The translations under genes were made by a program, and so were the position numbers. This document shows, piece after piece, positions 34,590 through 43,823 of a DNA stretch of 64,000 nucleotides. The DNA comes from Polaribacter sp. IC073 (lineage in GTDB: Bacteria > Bacteroidota > Bacteroidia > Flavobacteriales > Flavobacteriaceae), in contig NZ_VORS01000001.1 of assembly GCF_007997075.1 (NCBI RefSeq), positions 434,001-498,000 of the forward strand, in the 5' to 3' direction. The notes beneath the pieces were generated by a model that did not search any database, was not told the DNA's origin, and was given only the letters and a program-made list of their open reading frames with translations. Within the stretch, counting starts at the first letter, position 1; every line of letters begins with the position of its first letter.

Positions 34590-34678
34590 TTACTTCTTCA
34601 ACAACATCCGTTTAATCTCATTTAACTTCATCAACGCTTCAATTGGCGTTAACGTATCTATATTCGTCGCTAAAATTT
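34590..34678 (-). pseudogene. Relic of mutS 3' end, copy 1
   Basis: Eighty-nine bases encode, on the minus strand, the last 28 residues of MutS plus the stop, ending KLNEIKRMLLKK. It differs from the resident mutS tail (40155-40243) at six positions, all synonymous. Similarity stops abruptly at the AAATTT at the relic's right edge. It is too short to be functional. Confidence 0.85.
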
Positions 34679-34807
34679 GTTTATTACTTTTAAAAATCTC
34701 TTTTTTTTCCTTTTTTAATTTCTCTTTATTTTAAAAAATATGTTAAAAAATGGAAAATCACAGATTCTTATAATATACTTATAACCAATAGTTTGAGTTG
34801 TTTTCTG

Positions 34808-34902
34808 TCCCTGAAATCAGGGATACATAACCCTGATTTCAAGGGTGCTAAAGTTATACCATTTTCAGGGATTGACATGCACGTTTTTATGTTCTAAGTT
34901 TA
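34808..34902 (+). promoter_or_regulatory. Leader of unit 2: double hairpin and promoter
   Basis: The first hairpin CCCTGAAATCAGGG is intact (34808-34821); the second is degraded at its right arm. TTG at 34872, a 20-base spacer and TAAGTTTA at 34895-34902 repeat the unit 1 promoter. Confidence 0.6.
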
Positions 34903-34933
34903 CTAAAAGAAATAATTGCTAAATTTATAATTT

Positions 34934-36428
34934 ATGAAAATGAGAAAAAACAAATCAACTAAACTTTTAAAAATTGGAATTCTATTCTTTGGAATAACAC
35001 TATTATGGAATTGTGAAAAAAATGAAGAAATTAATGACATCACTAATCAAACTTTAAGTAATGAATCTCCTTTTGAAACTATTACTTTTGAAAAAATTGT
35101 TGAAGAGAAAGAATTTAACGAAATAACAAAAGAATCTAATACTGAAAAATATTTCAATGAATCAATTAGTAAAAACCATTTTAAATCTTCAAATCAACCC
35201 GAATCTTTTTATATAATAAAGGAAACAGTAAAAAAAGTTAAAATAGAAAATTACACTTCTTACACTTTCTTAATTAAAAGAGATCGTAAATTTAAAGGCA
35301 AAAACTCTTTTGAGAATTTAATTATAGAAAAAAGAAAAAATCAGATAATAGCTTTTATTATTGAATATCAACCTTCAGAAGAATATATTAAAAACACAGA
35401 TTTACCATTTTCTGGTAAAATAAATATTAAAAAAGTAGATTATAAACCTTCTTATTTAGAAAGAGAACAAGATATAGATTGTATAAATATTACAATAGCT
35501 TCTTGCAGACAATGCAGTGAGCATGGAAGTTATGGTTATTATAATAGTAAATGTAGTAATTCTACAAAAAGTGAATATGTTTATACAAGCGTTCCAAGTT
35601 GTTTTAATGGAGGAGGAAGTGGATTTGGAGGTGATGATGAAGTCGATACATTTATAGTTCCAAGTGATTCGGGAGAAGGAAGTGATGGCTATAAAGATAC
35701 TGGATCATATACAGGAGTTAATCCTCCTTGTGGCGATATTGTTCATGGCTGTGATAAAGAAGACCAAATGGATGAAGAAAATGAAGATGACCAAATTATT
35801 AATGAACTTACGGGTAAGGATTTATAATAAATTAAAAAGTCTTTCACTTTTTAAACAAACAATCGGGAATTTTGCAAATGGTAATTATAATTTAACCTTT
35901 ACAAATAAAGGTAAATGTAATGCCATAGCTGGAGAAGCAGCTTGTACAGATCCAATTGACTTATCTAATGGAAATATAACTATTAAAATTTTAGAACCAG
36001 CATCTCAAGGGTTAGATTATTCAGCAACATTATTACACGAAGGTATTCATGCAAGTATATATAGATATGTAGATGAGTATAAAAAAGGGTTAAATCCAAA
36101 TAAAAAAGAAAATATATTTTATTGGTATAACTTTTATAAAGCTAAAAATGCAAGAGACAGAGGGACTGCATATGCACAACATCAACATATGCAAGATGCT
36201 TATGTTAGACCCCTAGCAGTTTCATTAAGAAAACTTGATAATTATAGATACCCTTTAGAAGATTATTATGGTTTTGCCTGGGAAGGATTAAGAGTTTATA
36301 AATATGAGGATTATATTGACCCAAAAGATAATAAAACAAAAACTATGACACCAGAAAAGTATAAAGACGTAATAGACAAAAAAAATGTTATATCAGCATC
36401 ATCAATTTTTGCTGAAAATTGTAAATAA
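34934..36428 (+). pseudogene. Unit 2 lipoprotein-zincin, frameshifted
   Basis: The first 297 codons stop at 35825-35827. A second frame picks up near 35815 and runs to 36428. Compared with unit 3, eight bases are missing just after the shared NELTGK stretch; restoring them would give a 500-residue protein close in length to unit 1. The N-terminal 275 residues match unit 1, while the C-terminal domain (ILEPASQGLDYSATLLHEGIHAS, then AQHQHMQDAYV) matches unit 3. HEGIH is the zincin motif. Unless this is a sequencing error, the enzyme domain is not translated in frame with the lipoprotein signal. Confidence 0.8.
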
Positions 36429-36438
36429 AACTAGTCCT

Positions 36439-37110
36439 ATGAGAAAAATATTAATCATAATTTCCGTTTTTATTTTTTATAATTGTTCAGAAAAGCGAGA
36501 AAATAAAGTTGAGAATACCTATAAAATAATACATTTATTGTATAATGATATTACAACTGATCATATCAAAACTCTTTCTTTTCCTCCACCTCAACCTCCA
36601 CTAAATAATGATGCAAATTGGGATTCGATATATGAAACTCTAGAATTAAATAGAAAAATAAAAAAAGATACCGTAAAAAAATTAAAGTCATTTATACAAG
36701 AAAATGGAAAACTTATAGTTGCATTAAATCCTACTTTATTCGTTTCTTTTTTAGAAGATTTTAAAAAAGAATACATTGAAGAATATCTAGAAGACTATGA
36801 AGTAGTTTTTGACTCTTTAAAAAAAATCAAGAATACTTTGGAAATTAATGTTTCTGAAATACCCAATAATAAATATTCATATATTTTACCATATCAGAAA
36901 TATTACAGTAGAATGCCAAGAAAAGGTTATGATAAATATGATATGATATTAAATTTTTCGAGGATTGCATTTAATGAGAACAATACTAAAGCTATTATAA
37001 TTATGGGAGTTGGTTTTGGTAAATTGAATGGTTTTTCTGCAATGTATTTTCTTGAAAATAGAAAAGGTAAGTGGTTCATAAAACATGAAAAAGGATTGAC
37101 CATATCATAG
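36439..37110 (+). CDS. Unit 2 lipoprotein partner, possible immunity protein
   Basis: A 223-residue lipoprotein starting at the ATG at 36439, ten bases past the zincin frame's stop. MRKILIIISVFIFYNC gives Cys16 as lipid anchor. The C-terminal half is homologous to the unit 3 partner: an N-F-S-R/N-I-x-F-N segment, then a glycine-rich loop and FLE-x3-GKW. The frame is intact although its toxin-like neighbour is broken. A protective role is inferred from linkage and co-variation with the zincin type. Confidence 0.6.
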   Translation: MRKILIIISVFIFYNCSEKRENKVENTYKIIHLLYNDITTDHIKTLSFPPPQPPLNNDANWDSIYETLELNRKIKKDTVKKLKSFIQENGKLIVALNPTLFVSFLEDFKKEYIEEYLEDYEVVFDSLKKIKNTLEINVSEIPNNKYSYILPYQKYYSRMPRKGYDKYDMILNFSRIAFNENNTKAIIIMGVGFGKLNGFSAMYFLENRKGKWFIKHEKGLTIS

Positions 37111-37120
37111 TTGAAAATAA

Positions 37121-37186
37121 AATACAAACCACAATACGGTATATAAAAAATAGCAGTTAAGTGCAAACTATTCGGTTTATGCTTTT
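37121..37186 (+). terminator. Unit 2 conserved 3' element with hairpin
   Basis: Second copy of the ACAAACCACAA...GTGCAAAC...GTTTATGC block, slightly degraded in the right arm, directly after the unit 2 partner gene. Confidence 0.6.
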
Positions 37187-37254
37187 GTGCTGTTTTTATT
37201 TATAAACTGAATGAAAAAGTTAATTTACTCTGCTACTTTCCATATAGCTGAACG

Positions 37255-37343
37255 TTACTTCTTCAACAACATCCGTTTAATCTCATTTAACTTCATCAAC
37301 GCTTCAATTGGCGTTAACGTATTTATATTTGTCGCTAAAATTT
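37255..37343 (-). pseudogene. Relic of mutS 3' end, copy 2
   Basis: An 89-base copy of the mutS tail on the minus strand, differing from copy 1 at two positions. One of these changes Asp to Asn in the ATNIDTL segment, so this copy looks older or less constrained than copy 1. Confidence 0.85.
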
Positions 37344-37473
37344 GTTTATTACTTTTAAAAATCTCTTTTTTTTCCTTTTTTAATTTCTCTTTATTTTAAA
37401 AAATATGTTAAAAAATGGAAAATCACAGATTCTTATAGTATACTTATAACCAATAGTTTGAGTTGTTTTCTAT

Positions 37474-37567
37474 CCCTGAAATCAGGGATACATAACCCTG
37501 ATTTCAGGGATACTAAATTTATACCATTTTCAGGGATTGACATGCACATTTTTATGTTCTAAGTTTA
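37474..37567 (+). promoter_or_regulatory. Leader of unit 3: double hairpin and promoter
   Basis: Both hairpins are intact (37474-37487 and 37496-37509). TTG at 37537, a 20-base spacer and TAAGTTTA at 37560-37567 follow. Unlike units 1 and 2, about 290 bases (37568-37857) with no convincing gene separate this promoter from the lipoprotein ATG, apart from a possible 21-codon frame starting MVKEKEIYHLL. Confidence 0.6.
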
Positions 37568-37857
37568 CTAAAAGAAATAATTGCTAAAAATGCTATGGTA
37601 AAAGAAAAAGAGATTTACCATCTCCTGTCAAAATATGTAAAAGCTACAAAAAGACGTTAAAAATAGTTAGACAAGTGTAAATTCTGAAAATTGAAAGCGT
37701 AGGGAATAACACATAAATGATTAGTGATAAAAGAACTAATTACTTATATATTAATGGTTGTGGTTTATATTTCGCCAATCTAAATACGAAATTGAAGAGC
37801 TATTAAACTTTTGCTTATTTACAAAAAACTGAATAATAATTACTAAATTTAAACATT

Positions 37858-39317
37858 ATGAAAATGAAAAAAAACAAATTAACTAACTACTTAAAAATTG
37901 GAATTCTATTCTTTGGAATTTCATTACTCCTATGGAACTGTGAAAAAGAAACTAATGAAAACTTTTCACCTACTTCATATAACATTACAATTGATGAAAC
38001 TATTGCAGAATTTTCTATAAATTTTAATTCAGAAAATTTTAGATTTATTCCTAAAAAACCTATTTGGAAAGATGTAAAATAATTTGAAATTAATGGTAGA
38101 AAATATTTAGAAATTCCTTTCCATAAATTAAAAAATGAAGATTTAAGAAAAAATAATGCAATTAATTATTACAAACTACTAGTTTACAAAAACAATTATA
38201 ATAAAATAATTTTTAATGTTGTAAGGTATTTTGCTCTTGATTTAGATAATTCTACCCCTAATTTTAATCAATTATCTTTTAAAAATATAGATAAATTTAA
38301 TGGCTTTGTTACATTGTTAGACAATAATAATGAAGCAATAGAGGTTAAAAGGTATAATAATGGAATTAAATCTAATATTGAATATGAATATTCTTTTGAA
38401 GAGTTAGATAAAGATAATAGACATTTAGGTTACAGAGCTCCTAGTGAAGAACCTTGCAGAGGAGAAGTAGTTTCTTATCAATGTACAAGAATTTGTCAGT
38501 GGTATGGTAACGAAGATAATATTATTTATTGTTGGCCTTATAGTTGTACAATAACTGGTTACAAACCTGCAAATGATTCTGATTGTGCTCAAGGTGAAAT
38601 TGGTGGATCAAGTACTGTAGAACAAACTTTACTTGTACTGTAGAACAAACTTTACTTGAAGAAGATGATGACCAAATTTTTAATGAACTTACGGGAAAAG
38701 AAAAATGTGCTTATGAAAAACTTAAAAGTTTAAAGCTTTTCAAATCAACAATTAAGAAGTTTGAAAAAAGTGATAATTATAATTTAATTCTGAAAAGTTG
38801 GACCAGTGGAAAATGTAACTCAAGTTATGATGAAGGCTCTGCAGATGCTAGCGATTTAAAAAATGGTAATATAACTGTTTATATTCAAGATCCACAAAAA
38901 GGGACTTTAGATGTAGCTGCAACAATTTTACATGAAGGAATACATGCTGAAATTTATAAATATGTTGACGAATATAAAAAAGGATTAGACCCTAATAATA
39001 GAAAAGAATTACTTATATGGTATAAAATTTATAAAGCAAAAAACTCTACAGACTTTGCAACATCAAATGCTCAACATCAATATATGGCAGATAACTATGT
39101 AAAACCAATTGCAAGAGCAATTAGAGCATTAGACAACAATAAGTATACTTTAGATTATTATATGGGTTTTGGATGGGATGGATTAAGAACATTTGGTTAT
39201 GCTGGTTATAAAGACAAAGGAAAATGGGTTTCTTTAGACAAGGGAAAGGACACTGAATATTATAAAAAACAAGCGATAGTTCTACGCAATACTAATTTTA
39301 ATAAAAATTGCAATTAA
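37858..39317 (+). pseudogene. Unit 3 lipoprotein-zincin, nonsense and frameshift
   Basis: The gene begins MKMKKNKLTNYLKIGILFFG with lipobox LLWNC. It is interrupted by an in-frame TAA at 38080-38082 and then by a 23-bp tandem duplication (38613-38635 repeated at 38636-38658) that shifts the frame. Ignoring both gives about 478 residues, ending in a zincin domain with ILHEGIHAEIYKYVDEYKKG and AQHQYMADNYV that is clearly homologous to unit 2. The N-terminal part is diverged from units 1 and 2, except for the signal region. Two independent lesions mean it is very unlikely to make full-length protein. Confidence 0.85.
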
Positions 39318-39318
39318 A

Positions 39319-40014
39319 ATGAAGTTTTTAAAATATTTATTAATGTTTTTATTTACTGTATCTTGTATTAGCACAAAAGATATAAGAGAAGAAAATAAAT
39401 ATCAAATAATTAATTTGATATATGATAACTTTTCAAACGAATATATGACATTTTTTGTTTTTCCAGCAAGACCCTCTGTATTGCCTGATACAGATATTGA
39501 TTACAGAAGAATGCTAGGTGATGAAACATATATGGATAGTTTGCATAAAATTACTTCCTCAAATAAAATAAGTAAAAACGATAGTTTATTAAAAATAAAT
39601 ATATATATTGATAATAATGAAAATCAACAAATTTTCGCTTTTGATTTAAAAATGGAGAAATACCATAATTTAAAAGATAGAGGAATAGAGAAAAATAAAA
39701 CTGACTTTGAAAAATTATATAAAAAATTTGTTGTGTCAAAAAAAACTGACACTTTAAATATTCATAATATTTTACCTAAAAATAATGATTCAATAATTGT
39801 ATATAGAAAGGAATTATTAAAGGATAAAGTTGGGGTTGAATACGAAAAATTTAATGTCCTTATTTCATTTTCAAATATTGTTTTCAATAATGACTATTCA
39901 AAAGCTATCTTAATTGGAACAAGGGGCTTTAGCGGAACAAATTCTCATTCCTTAATATATTTTTTAGAAAAACAAAATGGTAAATGGAAAAAAAGATTTG
40001 AACAAACACCTTAA
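39319..40014 (+). CDS. Unit 3 lipoprotein partner, possible immunity protein
   Basis: A 231-residue lipoprotein, signal MKFLKYLLMFLFTVSC with Cys16, starting one base after the zincin pseudogene's stop. Its C-terminal third matches the unit 2 partner: FNVLISFSNIVFNN, SKAILIG, then YFLEKQNGKWKK. The frame is intact despite a dead toxin-like neighbour. A retained immunity function would explain this; alternatives are recent decay of the neighbour or an unrelated lipoprotein role. Confidence 0.6.
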   Translation: MKFLKYLLMFLFTVSCISTKDIREENKYQIINLIYDNFSNEYMTFFVFPARPSVLPDTDIDYRRMLGDETYMDSLHKITSSNKISKNDSLLKINIYIDNNENQQIFAFDLKMEKYHNLKDRGIEKNKTDFEKLYKKFVVSKKTDTLNIHNILPKNNDSIIVYRKELLKDKVGVEYEKFNVLISFSNIVFNNDYSKAILIGTRGFSGTNSHSLIYFLEKQNGKWKKRFEQTP

Positions 40015-40020
40015 AGAAAC

Positions 40021-40087
40021 AAATACAAACCACAACACGGTATATAAAAAATAGCAGTTAAGTGCAAACTACAAAGTTTGTGCTTTT
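40021..40087 (+). terminator. Unit 3 conserved 3' element with hairpin
   Basis: Third copy of the ACAAACCACAACACGG...GTGCAAAC...GTTTGTGC block. Here it lies directly before the true mutS 3' end, which it faces convergently. Confidence 0.6.
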
Positions 40088-40154
40088 CTGTTATCTTTGT
40101 TTTAGACTGAAAGTAATTGCTTTTTTATTCTGCTACTTTCAATACACAAACACG

Positions 40155-42764
40155 TTACTTCTTCAACAACATCCGTTTAATCTCATTCAATTTCATCAAC
40201 GCTTCAATAGGTGTTAAGGTATCTATATTTGTCGCTAAAATTTCTTCTCTAATGTTTTCTAAAAGCGGATCATCTAACTGAAAAAAACTAAGTTGCATTT
40301 CTTCATGCTGAGTTTGTTTTAAAGCGTCTTTTACATCTGCATTTTTATTGTTCTTTTCTAATTGTGCGAGTATTTTATTCGCTCTGTGAATCACCATATT
40401 TGGCATTCCAGCAAGTTTGGCTACGTGAATACCAAAACTATGATTAGAGCCACCAGAAACGAGCTTACGTAGGAAAATAATGTTGTCTTTCAACTCTTTT
40501 ACAGACACATTAAAGTTTTTAATGCGCTCAAAAGTGGTGGTCATTTCATTCAATTCATGATAATGCGTAGCAAATAAGGTTTTAGCTTTAGAGGGATGCT
40601 CATGTAGAAACTCTGAAATTGCCCAAGCAATCGAAATTCCGTCATAAGTAGAAGTTCCACGACCAATTTCATCTAACAAAATTAAACTGCGCTCAGAAAC
40701 GTTATTTAAGATCGAAGCTGTTTCATTCATTTCTACCATAAATGTAGATTCTCCCATAGAAATATTATCACTTGCACCAACACGTGTAAAAATTTTGTCT
40801 ACAATACCAATTTTTGCATTTTGAGCAGGCACATAACTTCCCATTTGTGCTAACAAAACAATTAATGCAGTTTGTCTTAAAATAGCCGATTTACCAGACA
40901 TATTTGGTCCGGTAATCATAATTATTTGTTGCTGATTTCTATTCAACACCACATCATTGGCAATATAAGTTTGGTCTATTGGCAACTGTTTTTCAATAAC
41001 AGGATGCCTTCCGTTTTTTATTTCTAAATCGGTGCTTTCATCCATAATTGGGCGCACATAATTATTATCAATTGCCAAAACAGAAAAAGCGAGCAAACAG
41101 TCAATTTTTGCAATAACTTGCGCGTTTTCTTGTACAATTTGTACATATTGAATGATATATTGTAATAATTTAGAAAAAATTTCTTGTTCTAGTTTGGCTA
41201 TTTTTTCTTCAGCTCCAAGAATTTTGGTTTCATATTCTTTTAGTTCTTCGGTTATATAGCGTTCTGCATTTACCAAAGTTTGTTTACGAATCCATGCTGA
41301 AGGAACTTTGTCTTTATGAGAATTTCTAACTTCTATATAATACCCAAAAACATTGTTGAACGAAATTTTTAAACTGCTAATTCCTGTGCTGTCAATTTCA
41401 CGCTTTAGCATATTGTCTAAATAGGTCTTTCCAGAATTGGAAATGGCACGCAAATCATCTAATTCTTGATGAACACCAGTAGCAATGGCATTTCCTTTAT
41501 TAATGTTTACGGGCGCATTGTCAAATAAGGTTTCATTAATTTTTTCAATTAAATCGGTACACGTATGTAATTGATTTCCTAATACCTTAACAGTAGTGTT
41601 TTCGCTATTTTCTGCGGATGATTTTATCGGTAAAATCGCTTTTAAAGAATCTTTTAACAAGACAATTTCTCTTGGTGAAGCCTTGCCAGTTGCAACTTTA
41701 GAAATGAGTCTTTCTAGATCTGATATTTGTTTTAACTGATACGTTACTGTCTGTGAAAAAGCATCAGAATCTATGAAGAATTTCACCAATTCATGACGGT
41801 TTTTAATGGCGTCTATATTTTTTAAAGGGAGCGCTAACCACCGTTTTAAAAGCCTTCCGCCCATGGGCGAAATGGTTTTATCAATAACATTTAAAAGTGT
41901 GACGGCGTTTATAGAATTCGGATTGTAGAGTTCTAAGTTTCTCACCGTAAAACGATCCATCCAAACATAATTATCTTCTGCAATTCTGCTAATATGCTGA
42001 ATGTGCTTTAATTGATTGTGTTGTGTTTCAGATAAATAGTACATCACTGCTCCGGCAGCAATAATTCCGTTTTTTAAATCCTGAATTCCAAAACCTTTTA
42101 AGCTTTTTACCTCAAAATGATTGTGTAGCGTTTCGTTTGCATATTCCTTTTGAAAAACCCAATCATCTAAATAAAATGTATAATAACGGTTTTCAAACAA
42201 TTCTAAAAACTCTTGCTTGTGTTGTTTTTGGACTAAAACTTCACTCGGACTAAAATTTTGCAACAATTTATCGATGTATTCTGCATTTCCTTGTGCCACT
42301 AGATATTCACCAGTAGAAACATCTAAGAATGAAATTCCGAGTTGTTTTTTATCAAAATGAACCGCGGCTAAAAAGTTGTTGGTTTTGGTTTGTAAAACTT
42401 CGTCATTTAAAGAAACCCCAGGCGTAACCAGTTCTGTAACACCACGTTTTACGATGGTTTTGGTCATTTTTGGGTCTTCTAACTGATCACAAATAGCCAC
42501 ACGCATTCCTGCTTTTACCAACTTTGGTAAATAGGTGTTTAGAGAATGATGTGGAAAACCTGCCAGAGCAGTTTCTGTTTCGCTTCCTGCGCCACGTTTG
42601 GTTAAGGTAATTCCTAAAACTCCGGCAGCTTTTTTAGCATCCTCACCAAAAGTTTCGTAGAAATCTCCCACACGAAAAAGTAACATCGCATCAGGATATC
42701 TGGTCTTGATAGCATTGTATTGTTTCATTAAAGGAGTTACCTTTTTTAGTTTCGGTTTTGCCAA
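40155..42764 (-). CDS. mutS: DNA mismatch repair protein MutS
   Basis: Recognises mispaired bases and starts strand-specific repair. The 869 residues contain the mismatch-binding N-terminal domain (MLLFRVGDFYETFGEDA, including the Phe-x-Glu mismatch wedge), connector, lever and clamp domains, and the ATPase with GPNMSGKSAILRQ (Walker A), ILLDEIGRGTSTYDG (Walker B and signature) and ATHYHEL. The start codon is TTG (MAKPKLKK), with no ATG nearby upstream; a TATCTTCG element 28 bases upstream on its strand (plus positions 42792-42799) is a plausible promoter. Its last 89 bases recur twice in the cassette array. Confidence 0.97.
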   Translation of the reverse strand: MAKPKLKKVTPLMKQYNAIKTRYPDAMLLFRVGDFYETFGEDAKKAAGVLGITLTKRGAGSETETALAGFPHHSLNTYLPKLVKAGMRVAICDQLEDPKMTKTIVKRGVTELVTPGVSLNDEVLQTKTNNFLAAVHFDKKQLGISFLDVSTGEYLVAQGNAEYIDKLLQNFSPSEVLVQKQHKQEFLELFENRYYTFYLDDWVFQKEYANETLHNHFEVKSLKGFGIQDLKNGIIAAGAVMYYLSETQHNQLKHIQHISRIAEDNYVWMDRFTVRNLELYNPNSINAVTLLNVIDKTISPMGGRLLKRWLALPLKNIDAIKNRHELVKFFIDSDAFSQTVTYQLKQISDLERLISKVATGKASPREIVLLKDSLKAILPIKSSAENSENTTVKVLGNQLHTCTDLIEKINETLFDNAPVNINKGNAIATGVHQELDDLRAISNSGKTYLDNMLKREIDSTGISSLKISFNNVFGYYIEVRNSHKDKVPSAWIRKQTLVNAERYITEELKEYETKILGAEEKIAKLEQEIFSKLLQYIIQYVQIVQENAQVIAKIDCLLAFSVLAIDNNYVRPIMDESTDLEIKNGRHPVIEKQLPIDQTYIANDVVLNRNQQQIIMITGPNMSGKSAILRQTALIVLLAQMGSYVPAQNAKIGIVDKIFTRVGASDNISMGESTFMVEMNETASILNNVSERSLILLDEIGRGTSTYDGISIAWAISEFLHEHPSKAKTLFATHYHELNEMTTTFERIKNFNVSVKELKDNIIFLRKLVSGGSNHSFGIHVAKLAGMPNMVIHRANKILAQLEKNNKNADVKDALKQTQHEEMQLSFFQLDDPLLENIREEILATNIDTLTPIEALMKLNEIKRMLLKK

Positions 42765-42852
42765 GTTTTTAGAAATTTTCAGTTAGTTTTGCGAAGATAA
42801 AAATTAGTACGCAGTATTCAGTAGCAGTTTGCTGTGAACTTATTCACAAGAT

Positions 42853-42906
42853 ATGAGGAAATTAAAGAATAACGAGTTAGGTAGAATTACAGTTGATGAA
42901 TTTAAA
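42853..42906 (+). pseudogene. Relic of trmH-family gene 5' end
   Basis: Eighteen codons, MRKLKNNELGRITVDEFK, repeat the start of the intact gene at 43824. Three bases differ, all synonymous (AGG for CGT, AAA for AAG). The frame then runs into unrelated sequence and stops within about 12 codons. It marks the left edge of the DUF3800 insertion. Confidence 0.85.
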
Positions 42907-42952
42907 TACTTAATTAGAAAATTCTTTAATACCTTTACTTAAAAGTTTGTAA

Positions 42953-43684
42953 TTGAAGTATTATTTATTTCTTGATGAAAGTGGTGACCACGGATTAAAA
43001 AAAATTGATGAGAATTTTCCAATTTTTCTATTGTGCGGTATTTTAGTTTCTGAAAAAAATTATAAAAACGTAAAAGAAAAAATAAATAAAATAAAGTTAG
43101 AGTTTTGGAACAACAATAATGTGATTTTTCATTCTAGAGACATCAGAAAATGTAATAATGAATTTCAAATACTTTTTGATTTAGGTGTTAAAAAAAGATT
43201 TTATGAGTCTATAAATGATTTAATCTCAAAAGATAACTATAAAATTATATCTTCTTCTATAAGTAAGTTAGCATTTATTAAAAAGTATGGAAAGTTAGAA
43301 AATGATGTGTATGAAATAGCATTATCGTTTGTTTTAGAAAGAACTGTTTTTTGTTTGGATGATTTTAGAGACTGTACAGAATTAGAAATTATTATTGAGA
43401 AAAGAGGAAAAAAAGAAGACTTAAAGTTAGCAAAACATATTCAAAAAATTACACAAGTTGGAACCTATTATGTTACTTCTGAAAGAATAAAAAAAATAGG
43501 TTTTAAAACAAAATTTTCTTGGAAAAAAGAAAATATAAACGGACTACAATTAGCTGATTTAATTGCATATCCAACAGCAAAATATATTTTAAATCCAAAA
43601 GGAGTTCATTTGTCTTTTAATGTTTTTAAAAATAATTTTTATACTAAAAAAGGAAAAATTTATGGATTGAAGAAGTTTCCATAA
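42953..43684 (+). CDS. DUF3800 family protein
   Basis: A 243-residue protein starting at a TTG codon at 42953: an in-frame stop lies directly before it and the family's first strand is already at residue 3. YYLFLDESGDHG at the N-terminus and GLQLADLIAYPTAKYI near the C-terminus are the acidic motifs of DUF3800, an RNase H-like nuclease-related family common in phage, plasmid and defence neighbourhoods. The activity is unproven. The gene lies between duplicated copies of the trmH-family 5' end, so it is an insertion in the mutS-trmH interval. Base composition is even more AT-rich than its neighbours. Confidence 0.8.
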   Translation: MKYYLFLDESGDHGLKKIDENFPIFLLCGILVSEKNYKNVKEKINKIKLEFWNNNNVIFHSRDIRKCNNEFQILFDLGVKKRFYESINDLISKDNYKIISSSISKLAFIKKYGKLENDVYEIALSFVLERTVFCLDDFRDCTELEIIIEKRGKKEDLKLAKHIQKITQVGTYYVTSERIKKIGFKTKFSWKKENINGLQLADLIAYPTAKYILNPKGVHLSFNVFKNNFYTKKGKIYGLKKFP

Positions 43685-43750
43685 AAAAACAAAAGGTTGG
43701 AAAAACCAACCTTATTGCCGACCGAGGACACCTCAATCCGAAATATTTTT

Positions 43751-43770
43751 AAAAGACAAATGTCTTTTTT
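43751..43770 (+). terminator. Short hairpin terminator after DUF3800
   Basis: Arms AAAAGACA and TGTCTTTT with a two-base loop are followed by further T. A second stem, AAGGTTGG/CCAACCTT, lies at 43693-43713. On the minus strand, a TATCTTTG element follows at about 43779-43786. Confidence 0.6.
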
Positions 43771-43823
43771 GTACAGTACAAAGATACAAAAAGTAAACAT
43801 ATATACGACTATCAAAAAATAAT

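Larger units (their letters stand above)
32260..40154. repeat. Tandem array of three lipoprotein/partner cassettes
   Basis: Three successive units (about 32260-34678, 34679-37343 and 37344-40154) share the same order. Each has a left AT-rich end, a CCCTGA/TCAGGG hairpin leader with a promoter, a lipoprotein gene with a C-terminal HExxH domain, a small exported partner gene and a 3' hairpin element. Units 1 and 2 also end in an 89-bp copy of the mutS 3' end; unit 3 runs directly into true mutS. Unit boundaries are approximate, because the leftmost 100 bases of unit 1 have diverged from the other two. Confidence 0.85.

Noticed and set aside
34546..34734. Forward 62-codon open frame, repeated at 37211-37399
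   Set aside because: It is antisense to the mutS-tail relic and its flanks. The relic's minus-strand reading explains the open frame.
35664..36428. Independent gene overlapping the unit 2 lipoprotein
   Set aside because: Its first part is an out-of-frame reading of the conserved lipoprotein sequence; only the part after about 35815 matches the unit 3 zincin. It is the second half of a frameshifted gene.
32260..40154. Integron or attC gene-cassette array
   Set aside because: No integrase gene, each unit has its own promoter, and the hairpins lack clear R/L core sites. The mutS-tail copies also do not fit integron biology.
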